From the NCBI GenBank assembly GCA_023387335.1, contig JAEWIF010000054.1, forward strand, positions 1-64,000: a stretch of 64,000 nt of DNA. Reading direction: 5' to 3'. Source of the DNA: Pseudomonadota bacterium. GTDB lineage: Bacteria > Pseudomonadota > Gammaproteobacteria > Burkholderiales > Burkholderiaceae_C. This document shows positions 27,872 through 36,638 of this stretch, in pieces (the first letter of the stretch is position 1; the number at the start of each line of letters is the position of its first letter). The translations under genes and the position numbers were made by a program. The notes under the pieces were generated by a model. The model saw only the letters and a list, made by a program, of their open reading frames with translations, searched no databases and was not told the origin of the DNA.

Positions 27872-28117
27872 ATGAAGCTGGACATCTATCGCCGGCCCGA
27901 GCCGGAGCACAAGCTCTCCTTCCTGGCCGTTCCGGCCGGCCAGGAGATCCCGCAGGAGGCGATCAACGTGGATTGGCACGTGGTCGGCAACAACCTCGAG
28001 TTCGACGTCGAGGCGTCGCAGCTGGCGGACTACGGCATCGACGACCCCGCCAAGCAGATCCAGGAAAAGGGCTACGCCATCACCAGCGTCTACCACCAGG
28101 TCGAAGCGGGCGGCTGA
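27872..28117 (+). CDS. Small conserved protein (possibly DUF6139)
   Basis: This 81-residue protein, with AAAGGAG seven to eight bases before the ATG, is clearly translatable. The sequence KLDIYRRPEPEHKLSFLAVP and INVDWHVVGNNLEFD is compact, acidic and mixed alpha/beta, like a small conserved Comamonadaceae family I believe is DUF6139; the name should be checked. The function is unknown. A short perfect hairpin follows the stop. Confidence 0.7.
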   Translation: MKLDIYRRPEPEHKLSFLAVPAGQEIPQEAINVDWHVVGNNLEFDVEASQLADYGIDDPAKQIQEKGYAITSVYHQVEAGG

Positions 28118-28118
28118 C

Positions 28119-28137
28119 ATTCGCCGGCGCGGCGAAT
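28119..28137. terminator. Hairpin after the 81-residue gene
   Basis: ATTCGCC (28119-28125) pairs perfectly with GGCGAAT (28131-28137) around GGCGC, immediately after the stop at 28117. No T-run follows on the plus strand, so it is a weak terminator or an mRNA-end stabiliser. Confidence 0.4.
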
Positions 28138-28193
28138 CGCGCCACGAGTCGGGTCGGCTGTGCTAGAAACGGCGCGGGCCTTCCGCGACCCGC

Positions 28194-30392
28194 ATGCGCA
28201 TCCGCACCCGACTCCTGCTGTTATCGCTTGCCGTGCTCGTGCCCGCGCTGATCGGCGCGGCCGTCGGCATCGGCTATGTCTACCTCGAGCAGCGCACGCT
28301 GCATCGCCAGAACCTGCGCGAGACGGTCCGCGCGCTGGCCATGGTGCTCGATCGCGAGCTCGGCGAGCGCGAGACCATCCTGAAGGTGCTGGCGGCCTCG
28401 CCCGCGCTGGAGGCGGGCGAGCTGCGCGCCTTCTACGACCACGCCCGCGCGCTGGTCGATCGCAGCCACACCACCATCATCCTGTCCGACCTCGACGGCC
28501 AGCAGCTGCTGAACACGCGACTGCCGCTGGAATCGCCGCGCCCGCGCATGCTGCCGATGGAGCGCGAGTTCCGCGCGCGCTACGGGCCCGAGCCCACGCT
28601 GGTGAGCAACCTGTACGTGCCGCCGGCGGGCCTGGGGCCGGCCAGCTTCGCCATCCAGGTGCCGGTGCGGCACAAGGGCGAGATCCGGCAGTTCCTGAGC
28701 ATGGCCACCTTCGCCAGCCAGCTGCAGCGGCTGTTCAGCGACCAGGGACTGCCCGCCGAGTGGCACGCCACCATCATCGACCGCGAGGGCGTGATCGTCG
28801 CGCGCAGCCGCGAGTCGGACCGCGTCGTCGGTTCGCGCGTGCGGCCCGATCTGCTGGCGCAGCTGCGCGAGTCGCCCGAAGGCTTCCATCCCGGGCTGAC
28901 GCTGGGAGGCACGCCGGCCGTCGCCTACTTCAGCCGCTCGCCGCGTTCCGAATGGTTCTTCCTGGTCAGCGTGCCCGACAGCGAGCTGGACCGCGCCGGC
29001 CTGCGCGCCGCCGCCTACCTGGGCGCGATCACGCTGCTGCTGCTCGGTCTGGCCGTCGCGGCGGCGTTCGCGGTCGGACGCGGGATCGCGCGACCGATGG
29101 AATCGCTGCGGCGCGCCGCCGAACGCCTGGGCCGAAACGAGCCGGTGCAGGACCGGACGTACGGCGTCGTCGAAGTCGACGAAGTGCGGCACGCGATGGC
29201 GGAAGCCAGCGGCCGGCTGCGGCAGACCAACGCCGACCTGGAGCACCAGGTGGCCGAGGCGGTGGCCAGCTACGAGAGCTCGCAGCGGGCGCTGGTGCAG
29301 GCGCAGAAGCTGGAGGCGCTGGGCCGGCTGACCGGCGGCATCGCCCACGACTTCAACAACGTGCTGCAGACGCTCACCACCGGCCTGCAGGCCGCGCGCC
29401 TCGACGCGCCGGACAAGGTGCGCCTGCTGCTCGCCACCTGCGAGCGCGCCGTGGCCCGCGGCAGCGAGCTGGCGCGCCAGCTGATGGTGTTCGGCCGCGT
29501 GCAGGAGGTCCGCGTCGAGACTTTCGAGCTGGGCCGGCGCCTGCTCGAGGCGCAGCCGATGCTGGCCGGCGCGCTGCCCACCAACATCGCCTTCAGCCTG
29601 GAGGCGCCGCGCCCGCTGGGGACGGTCAAGGCCGACCCGCTGCAGCTGGAGCTGGCGCTGCTCAACCTGGTGCTGAACGCGCGCGACGCCATGCCCGCCG
29701 GCGGCAGCCTGCGGCTGCACGCCTGGGCCGCGCACGGCATCGCGCCGGCCGACCTGGCCCAGGGCGACTGGCTGGCGATCTCGCTGCACGACAGCGGCGA
29801 GGGCATGAGCGCCGAGGTGCTCGCGCGCGCCTTCGACCCCTTCTTCACCACCAAGGGCGTGGGCCGTGGCTCCGGCATGGGCCTGGCGCAGGCCTACGGC
29901 TTCGCGCGCCAGAGCGGCGGCACGCTGGTGCTGGAAAGCCGCGTGGGCGAAGGCACGACGGCCACGCTGTACCTGCCGCTCAGCGCCGAGCCGCTGCCGG
30001 CACCGGCGGCGGACGAAGCGCCGGCCGCCGGCGTGCAGGGCCACGGGCGCGTGCTGCTAGTCGAAGACGATCCGCTGGTGCGCGAGACCGTGCGCACCGG
30101 CCTGGAGGCGTCGGGCTTCGAGGTGCACGCCGCCGGCAGCGCCGACGAGGCGCTGCGCCACCTGGCCGCCGGCGAGCCGATCGAGGTGGTCTTCACCGAC
30201 GTGGTCATGCCCGGCGCGCTGAGCGGCGTGGACCTGGCGCGCCGCGTCGCCCGCGATTTCCCGCGCGTGCGGGTGGTCATCGCCACCGGTTATTCCGACC
30301 GCAGCGTGCAGCTGCCGGGGGTCAAGGCCCTGGCCAAGCCCTACGACCTGCGGCAGGCCGTGGCGGCGCTGAACGAGGCGCTGGGGCGCTGA
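28194..30392 (+). CDS. Hybrid sensor histidine kinase with receiver domain
   Basis: This protein has 732 residues. TM1 is at residues 7-29. A periplasmic Cache-like sensor fills about 30-275, and TM2 and a HAMP region follow. The dimerisation domain has the phospho-accepting His in LTGGIAHDFNN (about residue 384). The ATPase has the N-box LNARDAMPAGG, DSGEGMSAEVL and the G2 box GSGMGLAQAYG. A C-terminal receiver carries VEDD and the phospho-acceptor Asp in FTDVVMPG (about residue 669). No response regulator or output gene is adjacent; the receiver may pass phosphate to a separate partner. The ligand is unknown. It closely resembles the kinase at 37003-39186 in architecture. Confidence 0.9.
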   Translation: MRIRTRLLLLSLAVLVPALIGAAVGIGYVYLEQRTLHRQNLRETVRALAMVLDRELGERETILKVLAASPALEAGELRAFYDHARALVDRSHTTIILSDLDGQQLLNTRLPLESPRPRMLPMEREFRARYGPEPTLVSNLYVPPAGLGPASFAIQVPVRHKGEIRQFLSMATFASQLQRLFSDQGLPAEWHATIIDREGVIVARSRESDRVVGSRVRPDLLAQLRESPEGFHPGLTLGGTPAVAYFSRSPRSEWFFLVSVPDSELDRAGLRAAAYLGAITLLLLGLAVAAAFAVGRGIARPMESLRRAAERLGRNEPVQDRTYGVVEVDEVRHAMAEASGRLRQTNADLEHQVAEAVASYESSQRALVQAQKLEALGRLTGGIAHDFNNVLQTLTTGLQAARLDAPDKVRLLLATCERAVARGSELARQLMVFGRVQEVRVETFELGRRLLEAQPMLAGALPTNIAFSLEAPRPLGTVKADPLQLELALLNLVLNARDAMPAGGSLRLHAWAAHGIAPADLAQGDWLAISLHDSGEGMSAEVLARAFDPFFTTKGVGRGSGMGLAQAYGFARQSGGTLVLESRVGEGTTATLYLPLSAEPLPAPAADEAPAAGVQGHGRVLLVEDDPLVRETVRTGLEASGFEVHAAGSADEALRHLAAGEPIEVVFTDVVMPGALSGVDLARRVARDFPRVRVVIATGYSDRSVQLPGVKALAKPYDLRQAVAALNEALGR

Positions 30393-30425
30393 GGCGCCCG
30401 CCGCGACGGCGGCGACAATCTCCCC

Positions 30426-32687
30426 ATGCAGTACACCGTCCCGGTCCGCACGCTGTGCGAGTTCACCGCCAAGGCCGGCGACCTCGACCTGCGCTTCACC
30501 CCGGCGCCCACCGCGCTGGAGGGCATCGCCGGGCATGCGGCGGTGACGGCCCGGCGCGGCGGGGGCTACGAGCGCGAGGTGACGCTCGAGGGCGTGTACG
30601 AGCGGCTGCGCGTGCGCGGGCGCGCCGACGGCTACGACCCCGGCCGCAACCGGCTGGAGGAGATCAAGACGCACCGCGGCGACCTCAAGCGCCAGCCCGC
30701 CAACCACCGGCACCTGCACTGGGCGCAGGCGCGCATCTACGCGGCGCTGCTGTGCGAGGCGCGCGGCATCGAGTCGCTGTCGGTCGCGCTCGTCTATTTC
30801 GACGTCGCCTCGCAGAAGGAAACCCTGATCGAGGCGGTGCACACGCGCACCGAGCTGCGCGCCTTCTTCGAGCAGCAGTGCGCCCGCTTCCTCGCCTGGG
30901 CCGACCAGGAGCTGGCCCACCGCGGCGAGCGCGACGCGGCGCTGTCCGCCCTCGCCTTCCCGCATCCCTCGTTCCGCACCGGCCAGCGCGAGCTGGCCGA
31001 GGATGCGTACCGGGCCGCCGCGCAAGGCCGCTGCCTGCTGGCGCAGGCGCCCACCGGCATCGGCAAGACCGTGGGCACGCTGTTCCCGGTGCTGAAGGCG
31101 GCGCCGGCCCGCGCGATCGACAAGGTGTTCTTCCTCGCGGCCAAGACGCCCGGCCGGCAGCTGGCGCTGGACGCGGTGGACCGCATCGCGGGCAACGACA
31201 CGCCGCTGCGCGTGCTCGAACTCACCGCGCGCGACAAGGCCTGCGAACACCCGGACAAGGCCTGCCACGGCGACTCCTGCCCGCTGGCCAAGGGCTTCTA
31301 CGACCGCCTGCCGGCCGCGCGCGCCGCCGCCCTCGCGCAGCGGCGCATGGACCGCACGGCGCTGCGCGACACCGCGCTGGCGCACCAGGTCTGCCCCTAC
31401 TACCTCTCCCAGGAACTCGCCCGCTGGACCGACGTGGTGGTGGGCGACTACCACTACTTCTTCGACGGCTCGGCGCTGCTGCATGCGCTCGCGCAGGAGC
31501 ACGGCTGGCGCGCCGCGCTGCTGGTGGACGAGGCGCACAACCTGCCGGACCGCGGGCGGGAGATGTACTCGGCGCAGATGGACCCGGCCGCGCTCAACGC
31601 GCTGCGTCGCGGCGCGCCGTCGAAGTTGCGCCGTCCGATGGCGCGGCTGGCGCGCGAATGGGACGCGCTGGCCGCCGCGCAGACGGCCGACTACTCGGCG
31701 CACGAGGCGCTGCCGCAGGACTGGTTCGAGGCCCTGCAGCACACCGCTTCGGCGATCGGCGACCACCTGGCCGAAGCGCCGCACGAGCCCGCGCCGCAGC
31801 TGCAGCAGTTCTGGTTCGACGCGCTCGCCATGCTGCGCCTGGGCGAAAGCTTCGGCGAGCACTCGGTCTTCGACGTCACGCTGCGCCACGGCCCACGCGG
31901 GCCGCAGGCGCTGCCCTGCATCCGCAACCTGATCCCGGCACCCTTCCTCGGCCCGCGCGTGCGCGACGCCCACGCGTCCATCCTGTTCTCGGCCACGCTC
32001 AATCCGTTCGACTTCTACCGCGACACGCTGGGCCTGCCCTTGGACACGGTGTGGACCGACGTGGCGTCGCCGTTCTCGGCGGAGCAGTTGTCGGTGCGGC
32101 TGGTGCGCAGCATCTCCACGCGCTGGCAGGACCGCGACCGCTCGCTGCAGCCGATCGCGGAACTGATCGCGCGGCAGTACGCGGACGCGCCGGGCAACTA
32201 CCTCGCGTTCTTCAGCAGCTTCGACTACATGCGCCGCGTCGCCACGCTGCTGCGCGAGCGGCATCCCCAACTGCCCGTGTTCGAGCAGTCGCCGCAGATG
32301 CCGGAAGCGCAGCGCCGCGAGTTCCTGGACCGCTTCGCGCCGGGCGGCCGCGCGCTCGGCTTCGCCGTGCTGGGCGGCTCGTTCGGCGAAGGCATCGACC
32401 TGCCGGGCGACCGCCTGGTGGGCGCGTTCATCGCCACGCTCGGCCTGCCGCAGGTGAACCCGGTCAACGAGGAGATGCGACGCCGCATGGGCCGCGCGTT
32501 CGGCGCGGGCTACGACTACGCCTACCTCTACCCAGGCATCCGCAAGGTCGTGCAGGCCGCCGGCCGCGTCATCCGCACGCGCGAGGACCGCGGTACGGTC
32601 GTCCTGATCGACGACCGCTTCGCGCAGCCCGCGGTGCGGGCGCTGCTGCCGGCCTGGTGGAAGGTGGAGATGGCCGGCAAAGCCTGA
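30426..32687 (+). CDS. DinG/Rad3-type ATP-dependent helicase with N-terminal PD-(D/E)XK nuclease-like domain
   Basis: This protein has 753 residues. The N-terminal 160 residues carry a RecB/Cas4-like nuclease pattern: E32, D68 in RGRADGYD, E79-x-K81 in LEEIKTHRGD, and the Q101-x3-Y105 motif in HWAQARIYAAL. The helicase follows: Walker A QAPTGIGKT (about residue 210), a cluster of cysteines (KACEHPDKAC, DSCPLAKG, HQVCPYYL) that can bind a 4Fe-4S cluster, and DEAH in VDEAHNLPDRG. C-terminal motifs include VVQAAGRVIRTREDRG. The fold is XPD-like, so 5'-3' unwinding is expected. The combination suggests end processing in DNA repair. Confidence 0.88.
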   Translation: MQYTVPVRTLCEFTAKAGDLDLRFTPAPTALEGIAGHAAVTARRGGGYEREVTLEGVYERLRVRGRADGYDPGRNRLEEIKTHRGDLKRQPANHRHLHWAQARIYAALLCEARGIESLSVALVYFDVASQKETLIEAVHTRTELRAFFEQQCARFLAWADQELAHRGERDAALSALAFPHPSFRTGQRELAEDAYRAAAQGRCLLAQAPTGIGKTVGTLFPVLKAAPARAIDKVFFLAAKTPGRQLALDAVDRIAGNDTPLRVLELTARDKACEHPDKACHGDSCPLAKGFYDRLPAARAAALAQRRMDRTALRDTALAHQVCPYYLSQELARWTDVVVGDYHYFFDGSALLHALAQEHGWRAALLVDEAHNLPDRGREMYSAQMDPAALNALRRGAPSKLRRPMARLAREWDALAAAQTADYSAHEALPQDWFEALQHTASAIGDHLAEAPHEPAPQLQQFWFDALAMLRLGESFGEHSVFDVTLRHGPRGPQALPCIRNLIPAPFLGPRVRDAHASILFSATLNPFDFYRDTLGLPLDTVWTDVASPFSAEQLSVRLVRSISTRWQDRDRSLQPIAELIARQYADAPGNYLAFFSSFDYMRRVATLLRERHPQLPVFEQSPQMPEAQRREFLDRFAPGGRALGFAVLGGSFGEGIDLPGDRLVGAFIATLGLPQVNPVNEEMRRRMGRAFGAGYDYAYLYPGIRKVVQAAGRVIRTREDRGTVVLIDDRFAQPAVRALLPAWWKVEMAGKA

Positions 32688-32732
32688 GGAGGCGTTCCCG
32701 GCCTGTCGGCAAAACCTACCGGGCGTCCACGC

Positions 32733-32999
32733 TCAGAAAGCGCCCGCGCCTTCGGTGCCGAAGACGGTGCCGCCGGTGGCGTTGGGCACGCGGTCCATGG
32801 GGCCGCTGGCGCCGGTGGGCGACGGCACCAGCGTCGTGTAGCCGCCGCTCGCGCCCATGGCGGCGGTGCCGCTGGAGGAACTGCTTCCCGTCGTGCTTCT
32901 TCGTCCCATCGACGAGTCGCTCGCGCATGCGGTCGCGAGCGCGGCGGTCAGGCACAGCCCCAGCAGGGCGGGAAGGCGGGTGTGGTTCTTGGTAGCCAT
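32733..32999 (-). CDS. Small lipoprotein, unknown function
   Basis: This 88-residue protein has a lipobox near LATACAS (Cys at about residue 25) and a low-complexity Ser/Gly/Thr-rich mature part (SSSSSGTAAMGASGGY). GAGGAG lies about ten bases before the ATG at 32999. The sequence is probably disordered and anchored in the outer membrane. No family is recognised. It is divergent from the hydrolase gene at 33125. Confidence 0.6.
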   Translation of the reverse strand: MATKNHTRLPALLGLCLTAALATACASDSSMGRRSTTGSSSSSGTAAMGASGGYTTLVPSPTGASGPMDRVPNATGGTVFGTEGAGAF

Positions 33000-33124
33000 G
33001 GTTTGCAAACTCCTCGGTCGTTGCAAGGTTGGGATGGAGCGCGGTGCCAACGCGCATGGCTCCAATGGGCGGCAATCCCCATGCCACTCCCCACGAGTTG
33101 CCCGGGCTCGGGAAGAATCGGTGC

Positions 33125-33955
33125 ATGAAGGATGACCCGGTGAACCAACCTCGTCGCGGCCTGGCCGCGCTGCTCTTCTCGTCGTTGTTCGGCCGCGCAT
33201 CGGCGCAGCAGCCCGCCGCACCGTCGACGATGCGCCGCGCGCGCGTCGGCATCGTGCTGCTGCACGGCATTGGCGCCACCGGCGCGGCCATGGAGCCGCT
33301 GGCCGCGCGCTGGCGGCAGAACGGCTGGACCGTCGGCACGCCCGACCTGCCCTACGGCGGAAACGCCGCGTTCAGCCGCGACGTCGCGGCGGCCGAGGCG
33401 ATCGTGCTCGCCGAGCTCGAAAAGCTGCGCAAGGGCGGCGCCGAGCGCTTGGTGATGGCCGGCTTCAGCATCGGCGGCTTCTTCGCGGCGCACATGGCCG
33501 GCCGCGCGCAGGTCGATGCACTCGTGTCGATCGCGCCGAACGGAGGATCCGACATGAAGCAGCTGGACGACCAGCTGGCCCGCGCGCGCGAGCTGATCGC
33601 GCAAGGCCGCGGCCAGCAGCCCACGCTGCTGTACGACGCCGCCGTGGTCGGCTCCGAACGCTACGAACTGCCGGCCGCCACGCCCGCCGCCTACGTGTCC
33701 TGGTACGACCCGAAGGGCGCGATGAACTGGCGCGGCGTGTGGCAGCGGCTGCGGCCCGGCACGCCGGTGTTCCTGGTGGTGCCGACCAGGGACCTGGCCA
33801 ACCTGCGCAAGGTCAAGCGCGAACTCTGGGAAGGCCTGCCGCCGCATCGCGCGAACAAGCTGTACGAGCCGCGCGCGGACCACCTCGGCGCTTCGATGGC
33901 GTCGGCCGACGCCGCGGCCGCCTGGCTGAAGGAAACGGTCGAGTCACCGGGCTGA
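33125..33955 (+). CDS. Alpha/beta hydrolase with export signal
   Basis: This 276-residue protein has two arginines before a hydrophobic stretch (PRRGLAALLFSSLFGRASAQQ), which suggests secretion, possibly by Tat. The hydrolase core has VGIVLLHGIGATGAAMEPLA (oxyanion strand), the nucleophile Ser115 in MAGFSIGGFFAAHMA, and a plausible acid and His in VVPTRDLANLRK and RADHLGASMAS. It looks like a serine esterase or peptidase-type hydrolase; the substrate is unknown. The ATG at 33125 is chosen by its signal peptide rather than the open extension upstream to 33029. Confidence 0.82.
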   Translation: MKDDPVNQPRRGLAALLFSSLFGRASAQQPAAPSTMRRARVGIVLLHGIGATGAAMEPLAARWRQNGWTVGTPDLPYGGNAAFSRDVAAAEAIVLAELEKLRKGGAERLVMAGFSIGGFFAAHMAGRAQVDALVSIAPNGGSDMKQLDDQLARARELIAQGRGQQPTLLYDAAVVGSERYELPAATPAAYVSWYDPKGAMNWRGVWQRLRPGTPVFLVVPTRDLANLRKVKRELWEGLPPHRANKLYEPRADHLGASMASADAAAAWLKETVESPG

Positions 33956-34040
33956 TCCGTGGCTCGACAGGGCCTGTCGGAGGCCTCGCACGCTAGTGTT
34001 CTCCTTGCTCTTGCACTCGCGCCTCGCGCTTGCCCTTAAG

Positions 34041-34053
34041 GTGATTCCATCAC
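34041..34053. promoter_or_regulatory. Inverted repeat upstream of csbD
   Basis: GTGAT (34041-34045) and ATCAC (34049-34053) are perfect inverted copies around TCC, 21 bp before the CsbD start. The position is compatible with an operator for stress induction. The regulator is unknown. Confidence 0.35.
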
Positions 34054-34074
34054 TTCACCGAAAGGAGCACCTCC

Positions 34075-34260
34075 ATGAAGGAAGAGCAAGTCAAGGGCAA
34101 GCTGAAGCAAGGCATGGGCGAGGCCCAGGAGCACCTCGGTCGCGTGACCGGCAACCGCGAGCAGGAAATCAAGGGCCATGCGCGCGAGCAGGAAGGCAAG
34201 GTCGAGAAGAAGGTCGGCGACGTCAAGGACGCCGCGGACAAGCTGACGCGCAAGCCGTAA
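34075..34260 (+). CDS. CsbD-family stress protein
   Basis: This 61-residue protein is of the CsbD family: MKEEQVKGKLKQGMGEAQEH and EGKVEKKVGDVKDAADKL are typical lysine/glutamate-rich helical repeats. AAAGGAG precedes the ATG at 34075. CsbD-like proteins accumulate in general stress in many bacteria, but their molecular role is not settled. It ends 6 bp from the convergent DUF2868-like gene. Confidence 0.9.
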   Translation: MKEEQVKGKLKQGMGEAQEHLGRVTGNREQEIKGHAREQEGKVEKKVGDVKDAADKLTRKP

Positions 34261-34266
34261 GGACGC

Positions 34267-36591
34267 TCACACGGGGCCGTTGAGCCTCTCCAGCAACTGC
34301 AGCGCGAGCCGCTGCAGTTGCTCCGTCAATCGGGTCTCGGCGAATCCTTCCGGGTTCGTCCGGGCCTCCATCCACGTCTCCCGCAGCGACGCGGCTTCCG
34401 GCGCCAGCGCGGCTTCGGCCAGCGTCGACCAGCGCGCCGCGTCGGCGGGCGCGCGCCGCTCGTGCACCACCGCGAGATAGCGCACCAGCGCCCACTGCAC
34501 CAGCGCGAGCATCATCTCGTCGCCCAGCGCGACGCTGGTGAGGCCCGGTTCCGTACGGCGGTTCTTCAGGACCGCGCCCACCAGGCCCGCGCCGCCGCCC
34601 ACGAGCGCGCCCAACGCCGCGGCGGCCCCCAGCGTGAGCCCACCCGTCATCAGGTCGATCGTTGCGCCCATCGCCGCGCCGCTCGCCGCGCCCGCGAGCC
34701 CGGCCTGCGGCTCGTGCACGGCCTGCAGCACCTGCAGGCGGTGCGGCAGCACCGGTTGCCAGCCCGACTCCGGCAGCACGCCGTCGAGCGAATGCAGCGC
34801 CAGCAGGCGCGCATCGCCGGCGGCCTGCCGCTCGCGCAGGCGCGCGAGGATGGCCGCACCCGCATCGCGCCGCGCCTCCTCCTGCGCCTGCCGTTCGCCA
34901 CGCACGACCAGTTGCCGCACGCCGACCGGCTCGGCCGCGAGCTGGTGCGTCTCGCGCGCTGCGAGCAACAGCTCCGACGCGAGCAGCCGCATCGACTCGG
35001 CCAGGCGCTCGTCCGCGCGCCGCTGCCACTGGCCGGCCAACCGCTCCATGCCCGGCGCCTTGTACGGAGGCAGTTGCCGCGCGATCGCCGATCGCAGCCG
35101 CGCGTCTTCGCGCCACGTGGGCAAAGCCTGCGTGGGCAGCACCTCGCCTTCGAGGCCCGCACGACGCAAAGCGGCGGCCGCTTCGATTTCGCTGCCTTGC
35201 CCCAGCAGCCAGAGCACCGGCAGGCCGAGGTCGCGGCAGGTCGCGAGCGAACGTTCGTGCAGCGGAATGTCGGCCGCCAGCAGCACCAGGTCGGCCGCCG
35301 CGCGCTTGTCGACGGACTCGGCGCGAGGCAACCAGCGTGACCAGAACGAAGCCGCGTTGGCCGCCGCGGGTTTCGCCTCGCCGGGTTGCGCGCGGCATTG
35401 CAAGGCATCCCCGCGAGCCGTCGCTAGGACCGCCCAGGTCTCGCGCGGATCGCCCGGCGGCGGCACGCCGCCGGCCTGCCGCAGGGCCTGCTCGATCACC
35501 GTGGATCCGCCCTCGCCCGCATGCGCCAGCAGCAGCGTCACCCGCGCCGGCCGCACCCGTCCGAGCACGGGCGCGAAGGATTCGTGGCCGATGTCGACCG
35601 CCACCGAACGCGCCATCCACGCCGCGCGCCACCACGCGAACATCGCGAGCAGCAGCCGCGGAACCACCACCAGCAGCCCGATCAGCGCGAGGTACAGGAA
35701 CACCCAGCGCCGCGCTTCCAGGCGCCCCACGTCGGCGCCGCTGCCGAAATGCAGGCGCGCCAGTTCATCGACGCCGAAGGGCTGCAGCGGCGTGAGCGCG
35801 ACCACCGGCGCGAACAGCGCGCTCAGGAAGGCGTGCACCTGCGGCAGGTCCAGCAGCGTGCTTTCCCACCCGATGCGGTACTCGCGCACCAGCCCGCCGA
35901 GCACGATGGACAGCGCCACGCCCACGCCCCAGGCCGCGGCCGACAGGTGCAGGATGCGCCGCCAGCGCTGCCCTTCCAGGGCGCCGCCGACCCGCCACCA
36001 GGCCAGCTGGAAGCGTGCCGCGACCTGGCCCCGCAGGCCCGAGCCCGCGCGTCCCGCGAGCCCTTGCGCCATCCGCGCCCAGGCGCCCGGCACCTCGACG
36101 CCCGGGCCCGGCCGGCGCAGCGCGAACACGATGAGCATCGCGTACACCGCCAGGTTCCAGAACAGGAAGGCCAGCAGCGGCGGCGACAGCAGGTTGACCT
36201 GCCGCGGGTTGTCGATGCGGTCGATCAGCGCGCCGGCGACCAGCGCGACCAGCGGCAGCAACCAGGCCAGCCACGCTTGCCAGGCCGGCGGCTGCGTCAG
36301 CCGCGAAAGGCTGGGCTGGCGATGCGAGAGAAGGTCGACGAGGCGGTCGGCGCGCGTCAGGAGGTAGGCCCGTTCGTCGAGCGGTTCGCCGCGCGCCGGG
36401 TCGCCGCTGGCGGCCAGCGCGTCGCGCTCGACCTGATCGCGCTCGACCGCGCCGACCAGCCGGCCCTGCGGATCGCCCGCCTCCAGCGCCTGCGCCAGCA
36501 CGAGCCGGCGTGCCTGCGGCTCGGTGACGTGGATCGTTTCCTGATGGGCGGCGAGGTCTTGCAAGCCTTCGATTCTAGGAAGGCTCAACAC
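34267..36591 (-). CDS. DUF2868-DUF3482-type membrane protein with decayed GTPase core
   Basis: This 774-residue protein starts at GTG 36591. The first half is a DUF2868-like membrane protein: TM segments at about 104-170 and 210-320 (GGLVREYRIGWESTLLDLPQ is typical). The second half matches DUF3482, including the glycine-rich IDLMTGGLTLGAAAALGALVG that ends that family. DUF3482 partners normally carry an Era-like GTPase. Here the P-loop position reads AHAGEGGSTVIEQAL, lacking the GKT, and the NKxD region reads VLWLLGQGSE. In many proteobacteria the two are separate neighbouring genes, so this appears to be a fusion that lost GTPase activity. The function is unknown. Confidence 0.68.
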   Translation of the reverse strand: MLSLPRIEGLQDLAAHQETIHVTEPQARRLVLAQALEAGDPQGRLVGAVERDQVERDALAASGDPARGEPLDERAYLLTRADRLVDLLSHRQPSLSRLTQPPAWQAWLAWLLPLVALVAGALIDRIDNPRQVNLLSPPLLAFLFWNLAVYAMLIVFALRRPGPGVEVPGAWARMAQGLAGRAGSGLRGQVAARFQLAWWRVGGALEGQRWRRILHLSAAAWGVGVALSIVLGGLVREYRIGWESTLLDLPQVHAFLSALFAPVVALTPLQPFGVDELARLHFGSGADVGRLEARRWVFLYLALIGLLVVVPRLLLAMFAWWRAAWMARSVAVDIGHESFAPVLGRVRPARVTLLLAHAGEGGSTVIEQALRQAGGVPPPGDPRETWAVLATARGDALQCRAQPGEAKPAAANAASFWSRWLPRAESVDKRAAADLVLLAADIPLHERSLATCRDLGLPVLWLLGQGSEIEAAAALRRAGLEGEVLPTQALPTWREDARLRSAIARQLPPYKAPGMERLAGQWQRRADERLAESMRLLASELLLAARETHQLAAEPVGVRQLVVRGERQAQEEARRDAGAAILARLRERQAAGDARLLALHSLDGVLPESGWQPVLPHRLQVLQAVHEPQAGLAGAASGAAMGATIDLMTGGLTLGAAAALGALVGGGAGLVGAVLKNRRTEPGLTSVALGDEMMLALVQWALVRYLAVVHERRAPADAARWSTLAEAALAPEAASLRETWMEARTNPEGFAETRLTEQLQRLALQLLERLNGPV

Positions 36592-36602
36592 CCTGCACCG
36601 TC

Positions 36603-36622
36603 ATTCCCGCGTAGGCGGGAAT
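36603..36622. repeat. dRS3-like palindromic repeat
   Basis: ATTCCCGC (36603-36610) and GCGGGAAT (36615-36622) form a perfect palindrome around GTAG. It matches the ATTCCC-N8-GGGAAT pattern of short interspersed repeats in betaproteobacteria (Neisseria dRS3-like). It sits in the gap between two minus-strand genes and may also fold in the transcript. Confidence 0.6.
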
Positions 36623-36638
36623 CCAGTGCTTCCGGTTT

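Noticed and set aside
28160..32995. A 1611-residue open frame on the plus strand across two genes
   Set aside because: It is an Arg/Ala-rich alternate frame of the sensor kinase and helicase genes, both of which have full motif sets in another frame.
34075..34260. CsbD-like gene as an antitoxin or part of a defence unit
   Set aside because: The sequence is ordinary CsbD with its own ribosome site and no coupled partner.
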